64,000 bases of DNA from Trema orientale (Eukaryota > Streptophyta > Magnoliopsida > Rosales > Cannabaceae): the NCBI GenBank assembly GCA_002914845.1, contig JXTC01000049.1:1182082-1246081 (forward strand). The letters run 5' to 3'. Under the pieces are notes generated by a model, which saw only the letters and a program-made list of their open reading frames with translations, had not been told where the DNA came from and did no database searches. Position 1 is the first letter of the stretch. Each line of letters opens with the position of its first letter. Both the position numbers and the translations under genes were made by a program. Below are positions 36,382 through 49,078 of the stretch, one piece after another.

Positions 36382-37212
36382 CCCTTTCATTTCATCCAGG
36401 TTACAGTCTATTTACTTAAAATTCTGTCATTGCCTGAAATATTTAAAGCATTGTAAGAGTGTTTGTTGACCAAGTTTGGTTGATGCTAATAGTTTAACTC
36501 TGTATGGACTGCATTTCGTGTCAATTAAACTGGGATGTTTTATATCTTTCTCTGCTAGTTTTCTGTTTTTTGTTCTTGTAAATTTGCTCAAGTCTTGCTA
36601 TGTTAAGGATTTTGAGGAGTTGCAATTGTTACTGTACATTGGAATGTCAAAGTAAGCTCTCATTCTGATTGCTAACAGACACAAGCACGAGATAATGAGC
36701 TTGTGTGAAATTCTTTTGAGTGCAGAATGTTCTTGGTGGTTATGTTATAACATACATGGAAAATGCCCCTGATTGGAGCTTCGTGTTTTTGTTTGTTAAC
36801 AGCATTGGTTTCTTGTCGTTGATATTACTATTACGTCGGTCTTATTTTTTTCTCAATATTCTGGTTTTCAACGCTTTGATTCTGTACATGTTTTGGATCC
36901 AATTGCTAAGTGGTAAGATAGAAACTGTTAAGTACTACTGCTGATCTTAAGCACTTGCTACGTGAAAATTTTCTTTGAAAGAGGTATCTCTGATCTTAAT
37001 CGGGTAGTGGAAGATGATTTGAAATACTAAATATGAGGTATGTATCTAGTGCATAATTTTTTTTTCTCCTTAGTTCGGAAGTAGGACGCTATGGTTTGAG
37101 TAGTTGTTTGTATGCATTATCGTATTTCAAAAGCATTTGTCTCAATTGTGAAAAAAAAAGAAAAAAAACAAAGAAGACGGAAATGATGTAACAGTCTGTT
37201 GGTTTCCCAACC
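36382..37212 (+). other. VPS25 3' flank / 3'UTR region
   Basis: Sequence after the VPS25 stop. The 3'UTR end is not defined. A 74-codon hydrophobic open frame at 36720-36944 lacks features of a real gene and is best ignored. Confidence 0.4.
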
Positions 37213-37220
37213 AGCTCATC

Positions 37221-38933
37221 CAGTGGCGGAGGGAAGGGCCCCGACTCTACTTTTTTTCTTTTAATTTTGTATCGAGGAAGAAAATGTCCCCGACATTTCC
37301 TACGGCATTATCCATATTTTGAAGTCTCGACATGGATACGAAGGTGAAAGATTTTCTTTGGAGTGTCAAAATGTCTATAATGTCCACAAATATTCATAAT
37401 ATCCGCAAATTTTCATGAATATTCAAGATAATTGTAGAAATATTCACGTAATATAAAAAGTTGACTGGGAAATTTTTTCTTTTTGCAATAAATTTATTCT
37501 ATGGCCTAATTTCTTCTCTTTTGTTAAAAATAAAAAGCTATTATATTGTCTAATTTAAACTTATTAAAGAATTAAAATTAAAATTATTGATTGACAATAG
37601 AAAAACATCAAGAAATACACATGCGACATGTGGCTTATTAACAACTATAGAAAAAATTATTCGAGATACGTAGTATCTTTGTAAATGAATTAATTAGAAT
37701 TTTTAGATCAAGATCAGAAGTTTGGAACTTACCAGGTCCTGTTTGGTTCGTCCATTCGAATGGGTGCATTTAAATGGAAATTATAGAATGAGTTATAATT
37801 GGAATGAGAGATATTTGAATGAAAAAATATTAGAATGTGTTGTAATTAGAATGAGAGCATTGGAATGGACCATTCAAAAACACCTCTTCCCCTCCATTCT
37901 CATCCAAGACACAAAAAACATATTTCAATAGTTGATGTGACTGATGAACCATTTGAATAGAAAAACTGAATTGTTGAAACAAACACCCATTCCAAAAGAC
38001 CATTGAATGGAAAATTTGGAGTTGTTGAAACAAACACCCATTCAAATAGATTTTCCATTCCAATGGAATGGAATGGTTGAAACAAACGGGGCCTATTGAT
38101 GTTTTCCAATATTCTAAAAATTCTTTTTAACTCATTCTTATATTAGAAATACTTAGAAATTTGATATCTTTGTCATTTAATTAGAATGTTGCAACTTATA
38201 TTTTTTTATGTACTCTTAGTTGAGAGTATATAGAATATTGTAAAATTATAACCGATGTATAATAATGTTTAATTGTAATGAAGTCATTGTATATACAATA
38301 TATGAGGATTTTCTTTTTTATCATATTGAAGCAATATGTGCCATTTTTGTTATTAATCTAATTCAAATAAAGTAATATTAGTCGTTGTAGCATTCAATAA
38401 AGTTTTATTGGAAAAATTAGGGTTGTTTTCAAAATATCCATTTTTTTCCTAGAAAGTCTGTCGATATCGATATTTCTGTTGACATTATCCGTCAATCAGA
38501 ACCTCGACAAGTCCGTCCATATCAACATTTTCATCCTTGTTTTGTATGTGAAATAATTTTTTTTTTTTACTGTCTACTACCACTGAAAACATAGTTTTAT
38601 GATTTTGTCCCCATTTTGAGATGTAAATGGTCAAATTCACTCTTAAAATTACTTATATATAACTTTTCTCTTTCATTTAATTTTCAAACAATTGAGAATA
38701 AATGGAATTTGAAAAGCTTTTTTTTTTCTTATTTTTTTTTACACGTATTACAAATCTTTTCATTCTATAATAATGTTTAAAGAAGGACAAATTTTATATT
38801 TTAAATGATTTTTTCAAGGTGTATTCTACTTTATTATTATTTAGAATGTTTTTGTGAAACTTCAGAATTTTTGTATGTCATTTTTTCTAGTTAAAAAAGT
38901 TGCTTTACTGCCTCCACTACAAATTCGCCACCG
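37221..38933. mobile_element. hAT-type non-autonomous element (1.7 kb) with 8-bp target duplication
   Basis: Left end CAGTGGCGGAGGGAAGGG is a well-known form of plant hAT terminus. Right end read in reverse is CGGTGGCGAATTTG. Identical 8-bp flanks AGCTCATC are at 37213-37220 and 38934-38941. No transposase coding remains. The interior is AT-rich, includes CGATATCGATATTTCTG-like motifs near 38463, and carries a Tourist-like MITE at 37735-38093. Confidence 0.75.
37735..38093 (+). mobile_element. Tourist-like MITE nested in the hAT-type element (359 bp)
   Basis: From GGTCCTGTTTGGTTCGTCC to GGTTGAAACAAACGGGGCC. Close to the copy at 28392-28748 in length and internal sequence. The left end has two substitutions relative to the family end. 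No clear target duplication. Confidence 0.85.
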
Positions 38934-38941
38934 AGCTCATC

Positions 38942-39781
38942 AACTGCTCTTCGATTTGGTATCTTCTGATGGAACACCATTAATTAATTTTGTTTTCTTT
39001 TTAGAAACACTTCAATGGTATAGCAGTAGGATCATTCCCATGTAACGAGTTCAACATTTGAATTTCTCCCACTTTTTCTTTCCTTAAGTAAGCAAGGGAT
39101 TGAGCTGTGCTTTAGCACATCCATTTTGTTGCTGATCGAACTTTCTCTTTCAATAATGTTTTCGAGCAGCGAGGCTTACACCCATTCGTGTTAATGAATA
39201 AGCCATCTTCCTATCAGGGTTAAGGATTCAACTGAGCATCTTAGAGTAAATCATCCGAAAGTTGACATGCGATCTATACCTAGGTATATAACTAGTAGTT
39301 TCAAAATTGTAGTAGAAGTTATTTTTTCATCCATTTAAACATTTTGTTTATGAGTAAGGGAGAATAGCCGTATCCCAACTATGTTTAATTTTTCCTTTAA
39401 TTAAACAAGAAAAATTGATAAATACTAAAATGTATATGTGGTTGGCTTATTGTTGGATCAATCGTTTCAAGTTCCCTAGAAATATAGCCATATAATTGGC
39501 TCTACGTTTTGCACTTGTAAGAGTCCATTATGATTTATGTCTCATATTTTTCCAAATGGAAATTACGATTCATGTCTTCAAGTTTTTCAAAACGGGAATG
39601 CAGAAGTAGCAGATAAATTTGCTTTCCATGCATGGCGCTGCTCCTCCTAATATAATAGTGGACGTTCCCTCCAACTTTCTTAGTTTCTTCTTAGCTAAGG
39701 ACCAGTTTGGTATTCCTTCTTATAGGTAGTGATGAATTCCTGTTGAGATTGTGTTGGAGATTGATTTTTATGTTCTTTATA
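38942..39781. other. Intergenic, no gene seen
   Basis: No coding stretch that I can support. Moderately AT-rich single-copy-looking DNA. Confidence 0.45.
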
Positions 39782-39790
39782 TTATTTTTA

Positions 39791-40134
39791 GGGATATTAT
39801 TATTTTTATACCTTGTATTTTGATACTTTGTATTTTAGTTATTATTAACATTGACTCTTAAATTTAAAATCTGTTACAAATTTATAATCTGACACCAATT
39901 TAATGCAGTTAATTTACTAAGATGCCATTTAAAAAATTAAAAATAAACTCTATAAAAACTAATCCCAGAATAAGTTTATCAAATCATCTTAGTAAATTAA
40001 TAGCTCTAAATTAGTATCAGAGTATAAATTTGTAACAGATTTTAAATCTAAAAGTCATTGTTGATAATAATCAAAATACAAGGAATAAATTGAACAAAGT
40101 GTCAAAATACAATGTATAAAAGTGATACCATCCC
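39791..40134. mobile_element. MULE-type MITE (344 bp) with long inverted ends and 9-bp target duplication
   Basis: About 135-bp inverted arms: left GGGATATTATTATTTTTATA..., right read in reverse GGGATGGTATCACTTTTATA..., sharing CTTGTATTTTGAT and AAAATCTGTTACAAATTTAT. Flanks are identical TTATTTTTA at 39782-39790 and 40135-40143. Long terminal inverted repeats plus a 9-bp duplication fit Mutator-like elements. No coding capacity. Confidence 0.82.
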
Positions 40135-40143
40135 TTATTTTTA

Positions 40144-43100
40144 TTATTGACAAATGTGAGAAGTTGCCTGATAGTTTTTGCAGTCAGGCGCCAACCAAAT
40201 GGTGGGATGTGGCCATAGAACTTCAATACAATAATACTCAGGTTTCTTCTTTTTTATTGAAAGAAAGCGATGTAATTATTATTATCTTGTACAAAAATAA
40301 GGTAAAGAGTCGAGTTTTGAATACAAACCAAAAAATAAAAAAAATACGTTGATTAAATTAAAGTTCTTTATATTGATTGAATTAAAGTTCTTTCTTTGGC
40401 CTAATTATTGATTTGAGGATTTTGCNTTTCTTTTGCTTACCTCTATCCTGATAAGCCGAAATCAAAGCTTTGATTTTCTGTTGATTAATATTACAAGTGA
40501 ATTTTGAACGAACCCCTCAAAAGCTTGATCAATTCAAACTTAGCACAAGACAAGAAGTACAAATTGAAGAGATATTTTTTGGTGTGTATTGTTTTATTAC
40601 ATTTGAAACAAAAGAAATATGATGCCTATCTTACCGCCCCTAATTTTTTATCTCCCCACCTCTAATTAGTTGATTAAGTCCAAAAATATCCTCTAGTCCT
40701 TATAAGTTGACATTGTTTGTTGACATAACAATGTCAAGGTCTTGGTGCTCTTTGGAGTTGTTATTATTTTTAAAATTTAAAAAACTCGTGGTATCCATTG
40801 TAATTGATTTCCAAACCAACGATAACAATGTTAAAAAAAAAAAGGAAAAAAAAACAAAAAACTGTGAAAGAAAAATTCCGTTAAACATCAAAATGGTATG
40901 GAGAGAGAGAGTGTGTCAATATGTTCATCCGTGACTATAAACACTTAATCTAACTTAATTCTTTTTTTTTTTTAATTTTTCGGATTTTTTTATAAGGGAT
41001 GATGGTTTATTTCTAGTGTACTGCGATGTCTTAAAGAAAAACCATTCTAATTAAAAAATAGGATTCTGTTTGCTTACTGTTATTTTTATCTACTTATGGT
41101 ATATCCTGAAAGGTTATTTTTGTGATTTATCAATTATTATTATTATTAGAGGAGTGGGTTGAGAAAAAAAAAAAAAATCAATACAATGAACTAATATGTT
41201 GTCTGTCACATAATTTTCTGTGCCAAACCTACCGCATCAATGATATTGTGACACATCAGCATTACCTTGGTGATGACTAAACTTAACGGAAAGGTTCGCA
41301 AACTAACGAGCAGTGTGAGCCTCCCGATGATTACCGGGCTTGTAGAAATATGACAAAATTCTGAGCCGAATTTAAGTAAATATCATTTTGTAAAATATTA
41401 TAGCAAAATGTCTAGTATATATGTTTATATACCAAGTGTATAATTTTATACACTAAGTACAAAAAATTATATACCCAGTAAATTTCAGTACAGTAACTGA
41501 AATTGGTAAATAAACATATCTATTAAGTATAAAAATATATATATGGATATTTAGCTATAAAATTTAAAAAGTGGACATCTACTTAATCAAATTTAAAATA
41601 TTGGTCATCCACCTAAATTTTTCTTTTAAAAATCCAGCATATCCTGTGAGTAAATATATAGCATATATATCATTTTCTATCGATAGCCTTAAACTATTAT
41701 TATTGTCTGTTGAACCCCCAAAAAAAAAATATTATCGGGTTTAGAAAAATGTGGGGAGGTTAATATCCATTACCTCTCCACTTTCCCATTCATCTTTTAA
41801 ATTTTTTTAAAATAATAATAATTATCCATTATCCATGATCAGTGGGATAACTTCCCACTCAAGAAAAATATGTGACAGTGGTGTGGAATTAAAAAGAAAA
41901 AGAGAAAATAAAAATAAAATCTCTTTCAAAGTGTTTATAAATAAGGACACACAAAAAAACAGAAAAGAGACTTTTGGAGCAGTCAAAAAAAAGATTATAC
42001 AAAAGAAAGAGAGTAAAAGAAAGAAAGGAAAATACAGCTCTGCAAAAGATACATTCTGTAAAAAGTCTGTCTACAAAGTAAGTATGTATGAGATTTCTCT
42101 TACACCTCTTCTCCCTACTCTTCTCCAAGACTTTCTCCTAATTATCCCTATAATCTAAAGCTATCCATGATCGACAGAGGTCTCATGACTTAGGCCGCCA
42201 ATGATGATCAAGGTCATAATCAAGATGGAAATATTTTTTATATTATTCTTTCTCAAAATTAAAGACTCTAAATTTGGTTTTAGTTCCGCTACGACCTAGG
42301 CTTTAAGCCAAAAAGACATTTACAGCGAGTTATAGCCAAAGGAAATAGAGTCCTTATTTTCTATAAGTCGTTATGCTGTCAAAATTTTGTCCAAAAATGT
42401 CGAAGCTCTAAATTTCGTTTTGGTTCCGCAACGACCTAGGCCATTTAAGCCAAAACGAGATATATGGTGAGGTATAGCCAAAGGGAAATTAGAATCTTCC
42501 TTTTACTGGATCGTAATGCTACCAAAATTTCATTATGTGGGGACTTGAAAATTTAAAAAAAAAAAGAAAAGAATATATCTATATATATATATGTCATATG
42601 TATTATGAGAATTCAATCCATGAGCCTTTTTTTTTAATTAAAAATAAAAAAACGAAAGGATAAAAGGCTACGTGCATATATATATATATGTATATATATA
42701 TCAAATACAATTATTTCAAATCAAAAGTATATCTAGTCATTGAATTTACGGTTGGGATTAAATTCATTATCTTGAACGAAATTCGGCTAAGTGCAGCAGT
42801 AAAATAGGTACATGATCCTTATCCAAAACAAATAAAAACAATGTGGATAAGACCATAGCAATATACAAAACCTCAGTGAAATTCAAGCACAAAGATTTGA
42901 ATCTTTTCCCAGACCCAACTAAATATGACATAGACTATTTCGGCCAATAATAAAAGACAAGGCCTAGAAAACAAAAGTTCATGCTCTCAACCCAAACCAA
43001 CTAGACAGAGACATGACCAGTGTTATACTAAAGCCCACAGATATGCTTAAACACCCAGCCCAAATTCCAAAGTCTAAGCCTCTCGTCCAGGCCTAATGAA

Positions 43101-43280
43101 TCCTTGATTACAAAGTCCAACCGCTCCATGCAACCTAAATTGACCTTAAATGATAGAGGAAATTAGGTAATACACGGTGATTTCAAAAGTAATTGGAAAT
43201 ATACAGTGATGAGCTTTCAATTATTTTCTCATACCGCATTTAAGAGAAAAATACAGGTTTTTTTTATTATTATTATAAAG
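40144..43280. other. AT-rich intergenic region, no gene seen
   Basis: A single N at 40426 marks a contig join without visible overlap. (TA)n runs lie near 42576-42591 and 42677-42702. Apart from the tandem duplication at 42262-42530 I see no structure I can name. Confidence 0.5.
42262..42530. repeat. ~138-bp tandem duplication
   Basis: CTCTAAATTTGGTTTTAGTT...CGACCTAGG...GCCAAAGG (from 42262) returns as CTCTAAATTTCGTTTTGGTT...CGACCTAGG...GCCAAAGG (from about 42404) at roughly 80% identity. Confidence 0.75.
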
Positions 43281-43287
43281 TCGTGTT

Positions 43288-43750
43288 ATGTTTTGGAGTA
43301 GCAATAACTTGATCCGAATCTTCAACGTCCTCACCTTCTTCCTCTTGATGTCGATCATCATCAGTCGTATCGTTCTCAAAGAGACCCAAATCGGCTCGGT
43401 CCGAAAAGAGATTACAATGCTCTACATCTTCTTCTTCCTCTTCTACCCAATCTCTCCCATTCTCTTCTTTGACGACTCTTCGACAGACTCGGGTGCCGCA
43501 GCATGTCAGAGATTGTGGATCCCATTGCTGTGCTCTCTCTTATTCTCTTTGGGACTAATTTGGGCTGTTAGGTACAAGATCAATAACGAGAGTCACTCGG
43601 AGAAGCTTTTGGAGAGAGAAGGAAGATGCAAAGCATTTGACGAAGTATGTCGAGGAATTGAAGAAATAGGGTATTAAGTTTGATCTGTGGAAAGAGGTTG
43701 ATGCACTCATAAGGGTGAAGATTCTTCGAGTCAAAGCAAAAGTTGTATAG
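43288..43750 (+). pseudogene. Small membrane protein gene of unknown family, probably frameshifted
   Basis: A 129-codon frame (43288-43677) with codon use unlike the surrounding AT-rich DNA. It predicts three hydrophobic segments: FNVLTFFLLMSIIISRIVL (about residues 12-30), MLYIFFFLFYPISPILFF (about 44-61) and LWIPLLCSLLFSLGLIWAV (about 76-94). A polar tail follows. In the last ~60 bases another frame looks more like protein: KEDAKHLTKYVEELKK, a TAG, then GIKFDLWKEVDALIRVKILR to a stop at 43750. I infer a one-base shift near 43610 and a stop at 43658, so the gene is probably decayed, or the assembly has an error. I do not recognise the family. No TATA box is evident. Confidence 0.45.
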
Positions 43751-44159
43751 AAATGGTCTGCTAGGGACGTTTTTACCCTGTTTTTCTTTAGTGTTTCTTG
43801 CTGTCACAAGAGTTATCTTGTCTAATTAGGATGTGTTTGTAAGTGGTTTTTATGGTATTTTAGGAAAATATTACATGTGGGATTAATTAGATTAGTTTTC
43901 TTATTTTCGATTTTTTATTTTTGTTAATGTGGGGAAAGCTAGTGCAGAATACTCTATCCAACATTATAATTTGTGTATAACAATATGATGATAATTTTTG
44001 TTCTGCTTTATCTCTAGTAGAAGTTTTAAGGCTTTCTGTGTTCTTTGACCGTGGTAATTTTGTGGCGCTAATTAGTGGGGGTATATATTTTAGCTCTTTA
44101 TTACTAGTAATAAGTAACCAATGAATTTGAGCTTGGTGTTTTTAGGAGACTTTTAATTT

Positions 44160-45690
44160 ATAGTTACTTTTAACTTGTAACAAGATTGATTATTAGTTAC
44201 TATTAACCAAAGTAACTATTTAAAAATTAAAAATAGCTTATTATTCCTAATAGAGGAAAAAAAGTTCAAAGCTTCATTTTAAAAAAGAAAAGTGTTGAAA
44301 GGAAAAAATGATTGAAAAAATAGGAAAAAAAATGAGTAATCGGTAACCATATTAGTTTCCAAATTTTTAACTGATTACCAGTTGCCAAAGTAACTATTTT
44401 TTTAATTGGAAAAAAGTAGCTCATAATTCTTAAAAGGGGGAAAAGCAAGAAAGAAAATAGGAAGTTGAAGGGAAAAATGATTCAAAAAATTAGAAAAAGA
44501 ATAATAAAAAAAAAGTAACTGGTGACCATATTGCTAGAAACCAAAATTGTAATTGATTACTAGAAACCAAAGTAACTATTTTTTTATTTGAAAAAAGTAG
44601 CTCATTAACCTAAGAGGGGGGAAAAGCAAGAAAGAAAGTAAAGAGTAACTAGTAACTGATAACTGATAACTGATAACTAGTAACAATAACTAAATTATCT
44701 AGAAACTAGTAACTAAATAGGTAACTAATAACTAGTAACTAGATTGGCTACTGTAACTTAATTTATTACTAGTAACCAGCAACGAAAGTGGTAATAAGTA
44801 GCTATAAATTAGTTGTGGTAACTAAAAATCTGTAACCAACAATCAAATTACTAGTGATAACTAAAAACCCGTAATTAAATTGGTAGTGGTGACTAGAAAC
44901 TAGTAACCAATATAATAACTGGTAACCATATTAGTTTGTAACAGATTACTAGTAACCAAAGTAACCAAATTAAAAGGAAAAAATGATAAAAAATAGGAGA
45001 GAAAAAAAGAATAACTGGTAACCATATTAGTTTCCAAATTTGTATACTTACCAGTAATCAAAGTAATCATTTTTTAAATTTAAAAAAGTAGCTCATTATT
45101 CTTAAGATGGGGAAAAGCAAGAAAAAGAAAAATAGGAAGTTGAAAAGGAAAAATGATTAAAAAAAAAGAGACAACTGGTAAACATATTAATAGAAACCAA
45201 AATTGTGATTGATTACTAATAACGGAACTAATCTTTTTTTTTTTTAATTGAAAAAGAGTAGCTCATTAATCTTAAGAGGGGGAAAAGTAAGAATTAAAAT
45301 AAAAAGTAACTAGTAACTAGTAACTAGTCACTGATAATGAGTAACAACAACCAGATTGTCTAGAAACTAGTAACTAAATAAATAAATAGTAACTAGATTA
45401 GCTATAGTAATGATATTGGTAACAAGTTACTAGCAATCGGTAGTGGTAACTATAAATCTGTAACTAGTAATCAAATTATTAGTAATATCCAGAAACTTGT
45501 AACTAAATTAGTAGTGGTAACCAGAAACCAACAACCAAATTAGTAGTGGTTACTAGTTTATAGTAACCAATATATAACTAGTTTGGTTACCAATTTTGTT
45601 ACCATTCTAGTAACCAGCAACCAAATTGGTAACTAGTAATTAGATTGGTTATTGGTAACTGATAATCAAAATAACAAATAACCAAACTGG
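44160..45690. repeat. Higher-order AT-rich tandem repeat with GTAACTAGTAAC subrepeats
   Basis: Three levels are visible. The finest is degenerate GTAACTAGTAACTGATAAC-type units. A ~180-bp block recurs at about 44213, 44391, 44571, 45050 and 45229, each with AAGTAGCTCATTA and GGGGGAAAAGCAAG. The ~180-bp blocks plus a ~300-bp stretch of fine repeats recur with a period near 0.67 kb (for example TAACCATATTAGTTTCC near 44344 and 45019). No coding potential. Confidence 0.85.
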
Positions 45691-45899
45691 TCAGTGGTAA
45701 CCAATCAGTTACAAGATTGAAAAATAATAATTATTAACTAATCTGACATTAATCATTGAAAAAATAGATAAAAATGGCAAAAAATATAAAAAAAAAAAGA
45801 AAAAAGAATTTAAATCTCACTTTTAAGGGTGAAATGGAAGAAAGAAATTAAAAAAAAAAGAAAAAAAATTTAAAAGCTAAAAAAAATGAAAACAAAATG

Positions 45900-46570
45900 A
45901 GGCGAGCCACGTTCAGACCATGCACCTGATCACAAAATCCAAAGGCACTCGCTACCAAGCTAGCACCAACTTGATCAGTGTGGCATGCCTTTTAGTTATA
46001 TATTTGAGTTCAAACAGGATGATTTATTTACAACATTTGCCACCGTGTTTCTCACTCTCATTCTTTCAAAAATGCCAATTTCGTGCCGTATGGAAGGAAA
46101 TTATTTTCCTGTACCGTATATTTGTAATTTTTTTCAATTTGTGAAGGTAAAACCCAAAAAAACCCTAAATAATAATGCCCTTTACATCTAAAAGCCCAAA
46201 CAGAGAATAAAGGTAGCTCATAACTTGTCAAAAGTCCATATGGACCACTATGACTTCATCAAAGCCCAAATGGAATTGATAAATACCAATTCTTATTTCC
46301 CTTNTATAATCTTAACAAGGAGAAGGGGGAGAACCGGCTAAAAAGAAAAATTAATTAGAATAACAAGCAATAAATATTATTCCAATTGAATTGAAAAATG
46401 ACAAAGCTAAGACTCCAAATTCTTCATGAGTCTATATATTTCAAAATTAAATCAAAGAAAATTCAATGGATTATAAAAATATCCATAAAATGAAAAAAGT
46501 ATTCTTAGATTATAATTCTATAAAATAGAATTGCTAAGAAATAAACCTAAACTATAAATTACAAAAAATG
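45900..46570. other. Intergenic, no gene seen
   Basis: A single N at 46304 marks a contig join without visible overlap. No coding signal. Confidence 0.45.
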
Positions 46571-46573
46571 TTC

Positions 46574-47170
46574 GAACTACGTTAACTTGATTCCTCTTCC
46601 CAAAGGATACGCAGACAATCTAGAAAATATATTAGGTGCAGTTACAAGTTCAAATCAAACTTTCCAAAGTTCCAAGTGAGGTCATTCACCTCAAAATTCA
46701 CAAAAGTCATATCAAATGACAAAAAGCTCTAAAATACTAATGAGGTCATTCACCTCAAATTCTCCAAACCACAAAAATGTCATGAACTACATTATCTTGA
46801 TTCATCCTAAAAGATACGTAGGCAATTTAGCTACAAAAAAACTAAGTGCAGTCACAATTTCCAAATAAAATCAAACTTTCTCAAGATTCCAAGAAAGTCA
46901 TTCACCACCAAATCTAAACATAATTCCTAGAATTCCATAAAAGATCATTTACCTAGGAATTCGCTAACTCTTAAAATGCTTGCAATTCCACGATATGGTC
47001 ATCTTCCAGAATTTCATAAATTCTCAAATATTGTTGTAAATTCCTCGACAATGTCATTCACTGGAATTTTCCATATTTCAATTCAAAACTCTTAGAACTA
47101 CTAGTGGCTTGATCCCTTAACGGGTATATAGGCAACTCAATTAATTTAGTTGAGTGCAGCTACAATCCAA
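46574..47170. repeat. Interleaved repeat block with GAACTAC...GGCAA and GTCATTCACC motifs
   Basis: A ~75-bp motif (GAACTAC...CTTGAT...TACGTAGGCAA...GTGCAGT.ACAA) occurs at 46574, 46784 and 47095. Between the copies, GTCATTCACCTCAAAATTC-like units occur near 46682, 46745, 46888, 46945 and 47053. Such arrays often derive from LTR-retrotransposon non-coding regions, but no LTR or coding domain is visible to prove it. Confidence 0.6.
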
Positions 47171-47345
47171 AATCACCTAAATTTCTCCCAAACTATACAA
47201 GTAAATTGATGTCATTATAATTAGAATTTAAAGGTGTTCTTTTGTACCAAAGGATTGTAATTAAGAAGTTATTCTTATGATTTTGAATAGATCGAACTCT
47301 AATTAATAAAATTCCATACTTTAAGATTGCCATAGGTGAAATTAT

Positions 47346-48036
47346 NNNNNNNNNNNNNNNNNNNNNNNNNNNNNNNNNNNNNNNNNNNNNNNNNNNNNNN
47401 NNNNNNNNNNNNNNNNNNNNNNNNNNNNNNNNNNNNNNNNNNNNNNNNNNNNNNNNNNNNNNNNNNNNNNNNNNNNNNNNNNNNNNNNNNNNNNNNNNNN
47501 NNNNNNNNNNNNNNNNNNNNNNNNNNNNNNNNNNNNNNNNNNNNNNNNNNNNNNNNNNNNNNNNNNNNNNNNNNNNNNNNNNNNNNNNNNNNNNNNNNNN
47601 NNNNNNNNNNNNNNNNNNNNNNNNNNNNNNNNNNNNNNNNNNNNNNNNNNNNNNNNNNNNNNNNNNNNNNNNNNNNNNNNNNNNNNNNNNNNNNNNNNNN
47701 NNNNNNNNNNNNNNNNNNNNNNNNNNNNNNNNNNNNNNNNNNNNNNNNNNNNNNNNNNNNNNNNNNNNNNNNNNNNNNNNNNNNNNNNNNNNNNNNNNNN
47801 NNNNNNNNNNNNNNNNNNNNNNNNNNNNNNNNNNNNNNNNNNNNNNNNNNNNNNNNNNNNNNNNNNNNNNNNNNNNNNNNNNNNNNNNNNNNNNNNNNNN
47901 NNNNNNNNNNNNNNNNNNNNNNNNNNNNNNNNNNNNNNNNNNNNNNNNNNNNNNNNNNNNNNNNNNNNNNNNNNNNNNNNNNNNNNNNNNNNNNNNNNNN
48001 NNNNNNNNNNNNNNNNNNNNNNNNNNNNNNNNNNNN
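47346..48036. other. Assembly gap (691 N)
   Basis: Run of N next to the repeat block at 46574-47170. Frames through it are artefacts. Confidence 1.
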
Positions 48037-49078
48037 TCTAAAAGGTAGAATTTATTTATTAACACAGGTAAGGATAAACCTATAAAAAGACTTGCCAGAG
48101 TGGGGCTAGAAATGTCAATTTGACAATATTAATAAATATTGAGCGCGAGTAGAACATTGACTGATAATAGCAATCACATTCTATTAATGCAACAAAGAAA
48201 TGAGGAACGCTACATGATCAAGTACGGCTAATGGTTATTTTAATAAAATAATTTTTGGTAGCGCAAGTGTAATTAATTTTCGTATAATAAAATTGGATAT
48301 TAGAACAAAGAGTCAGTTAATTAGGTGAGATTTTAGATTGAAAGAGCATTGATAGTGTGATCATAATACTACTGGAATACCAGGTTTTGATAATGTAGGT
48401 TTTGAGAGGAAGAAGTGCAACCGAAAATGACAAGATATAACTTATTTTTAATAATGTCATTTCGAAAAGTGTAATGTTGCTTGATTAATTTTAATGGAAT
48501 ACATACGTAAAGGCTAATGCATGATAAAGTGATGAAATGTATCACAGTGAAATTATTTATTTAAATGGAAATTGTAAGAAATAGTAAACGAATATATGAC
48601 ATTCTTACTAAACTAATATATGACATAGTTTTTCCTCAATATATATATATATATATGAATGACATAGTTGAATTGATGACTGATTAAGTAATTTATAATA
48701 AATGGAGATGATTAATAATAGAGGAAAAAAGTTGGCATAGAATTCATCATATAAGTAATGCATTAGAGAAGGACGAAGCTGAAGTTAAAAAGTACTATAA
48801 CAAAAGGAAATTTCTTGGTTACTTAGGACGTGGATTCACATAAATGGAATGAATCTTGGGTTGAATCATTGAATGCAAGATCCTGTGAGGTGCCCGTCGC
48901 TTAATCTGATGAAATGGTACTGGAAGATGGCCTTAGATGTTGCCTTCGAGAAGGGGGACTTTTTTCGCAATTTCTTGCGTCATAGCCAACTCCATGGCAA
49001 ATACGACATATTCTTGTCCTTTTTACATTCGTAGCTGATGCTTCTCCATGCCCTGCGTCTCTGGAAGACACTATTTGA
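48037..49078. other. Intergenic; possible 3' remnant of the FAR1-like gene
   Basis: Mostly AT-rich. On the minus strand about 48950-49020 a frame reads QEYVVFAMELAMTQEIAKK, which could belong to the end of the FAR1-like pseudogene, but this is weak. Confidence 0.35.

Noticed and set aside
47193-48085. Open frames spanning the second N gap
   Set aside because: Almost entirely X residues; an artefact of unknown bases.
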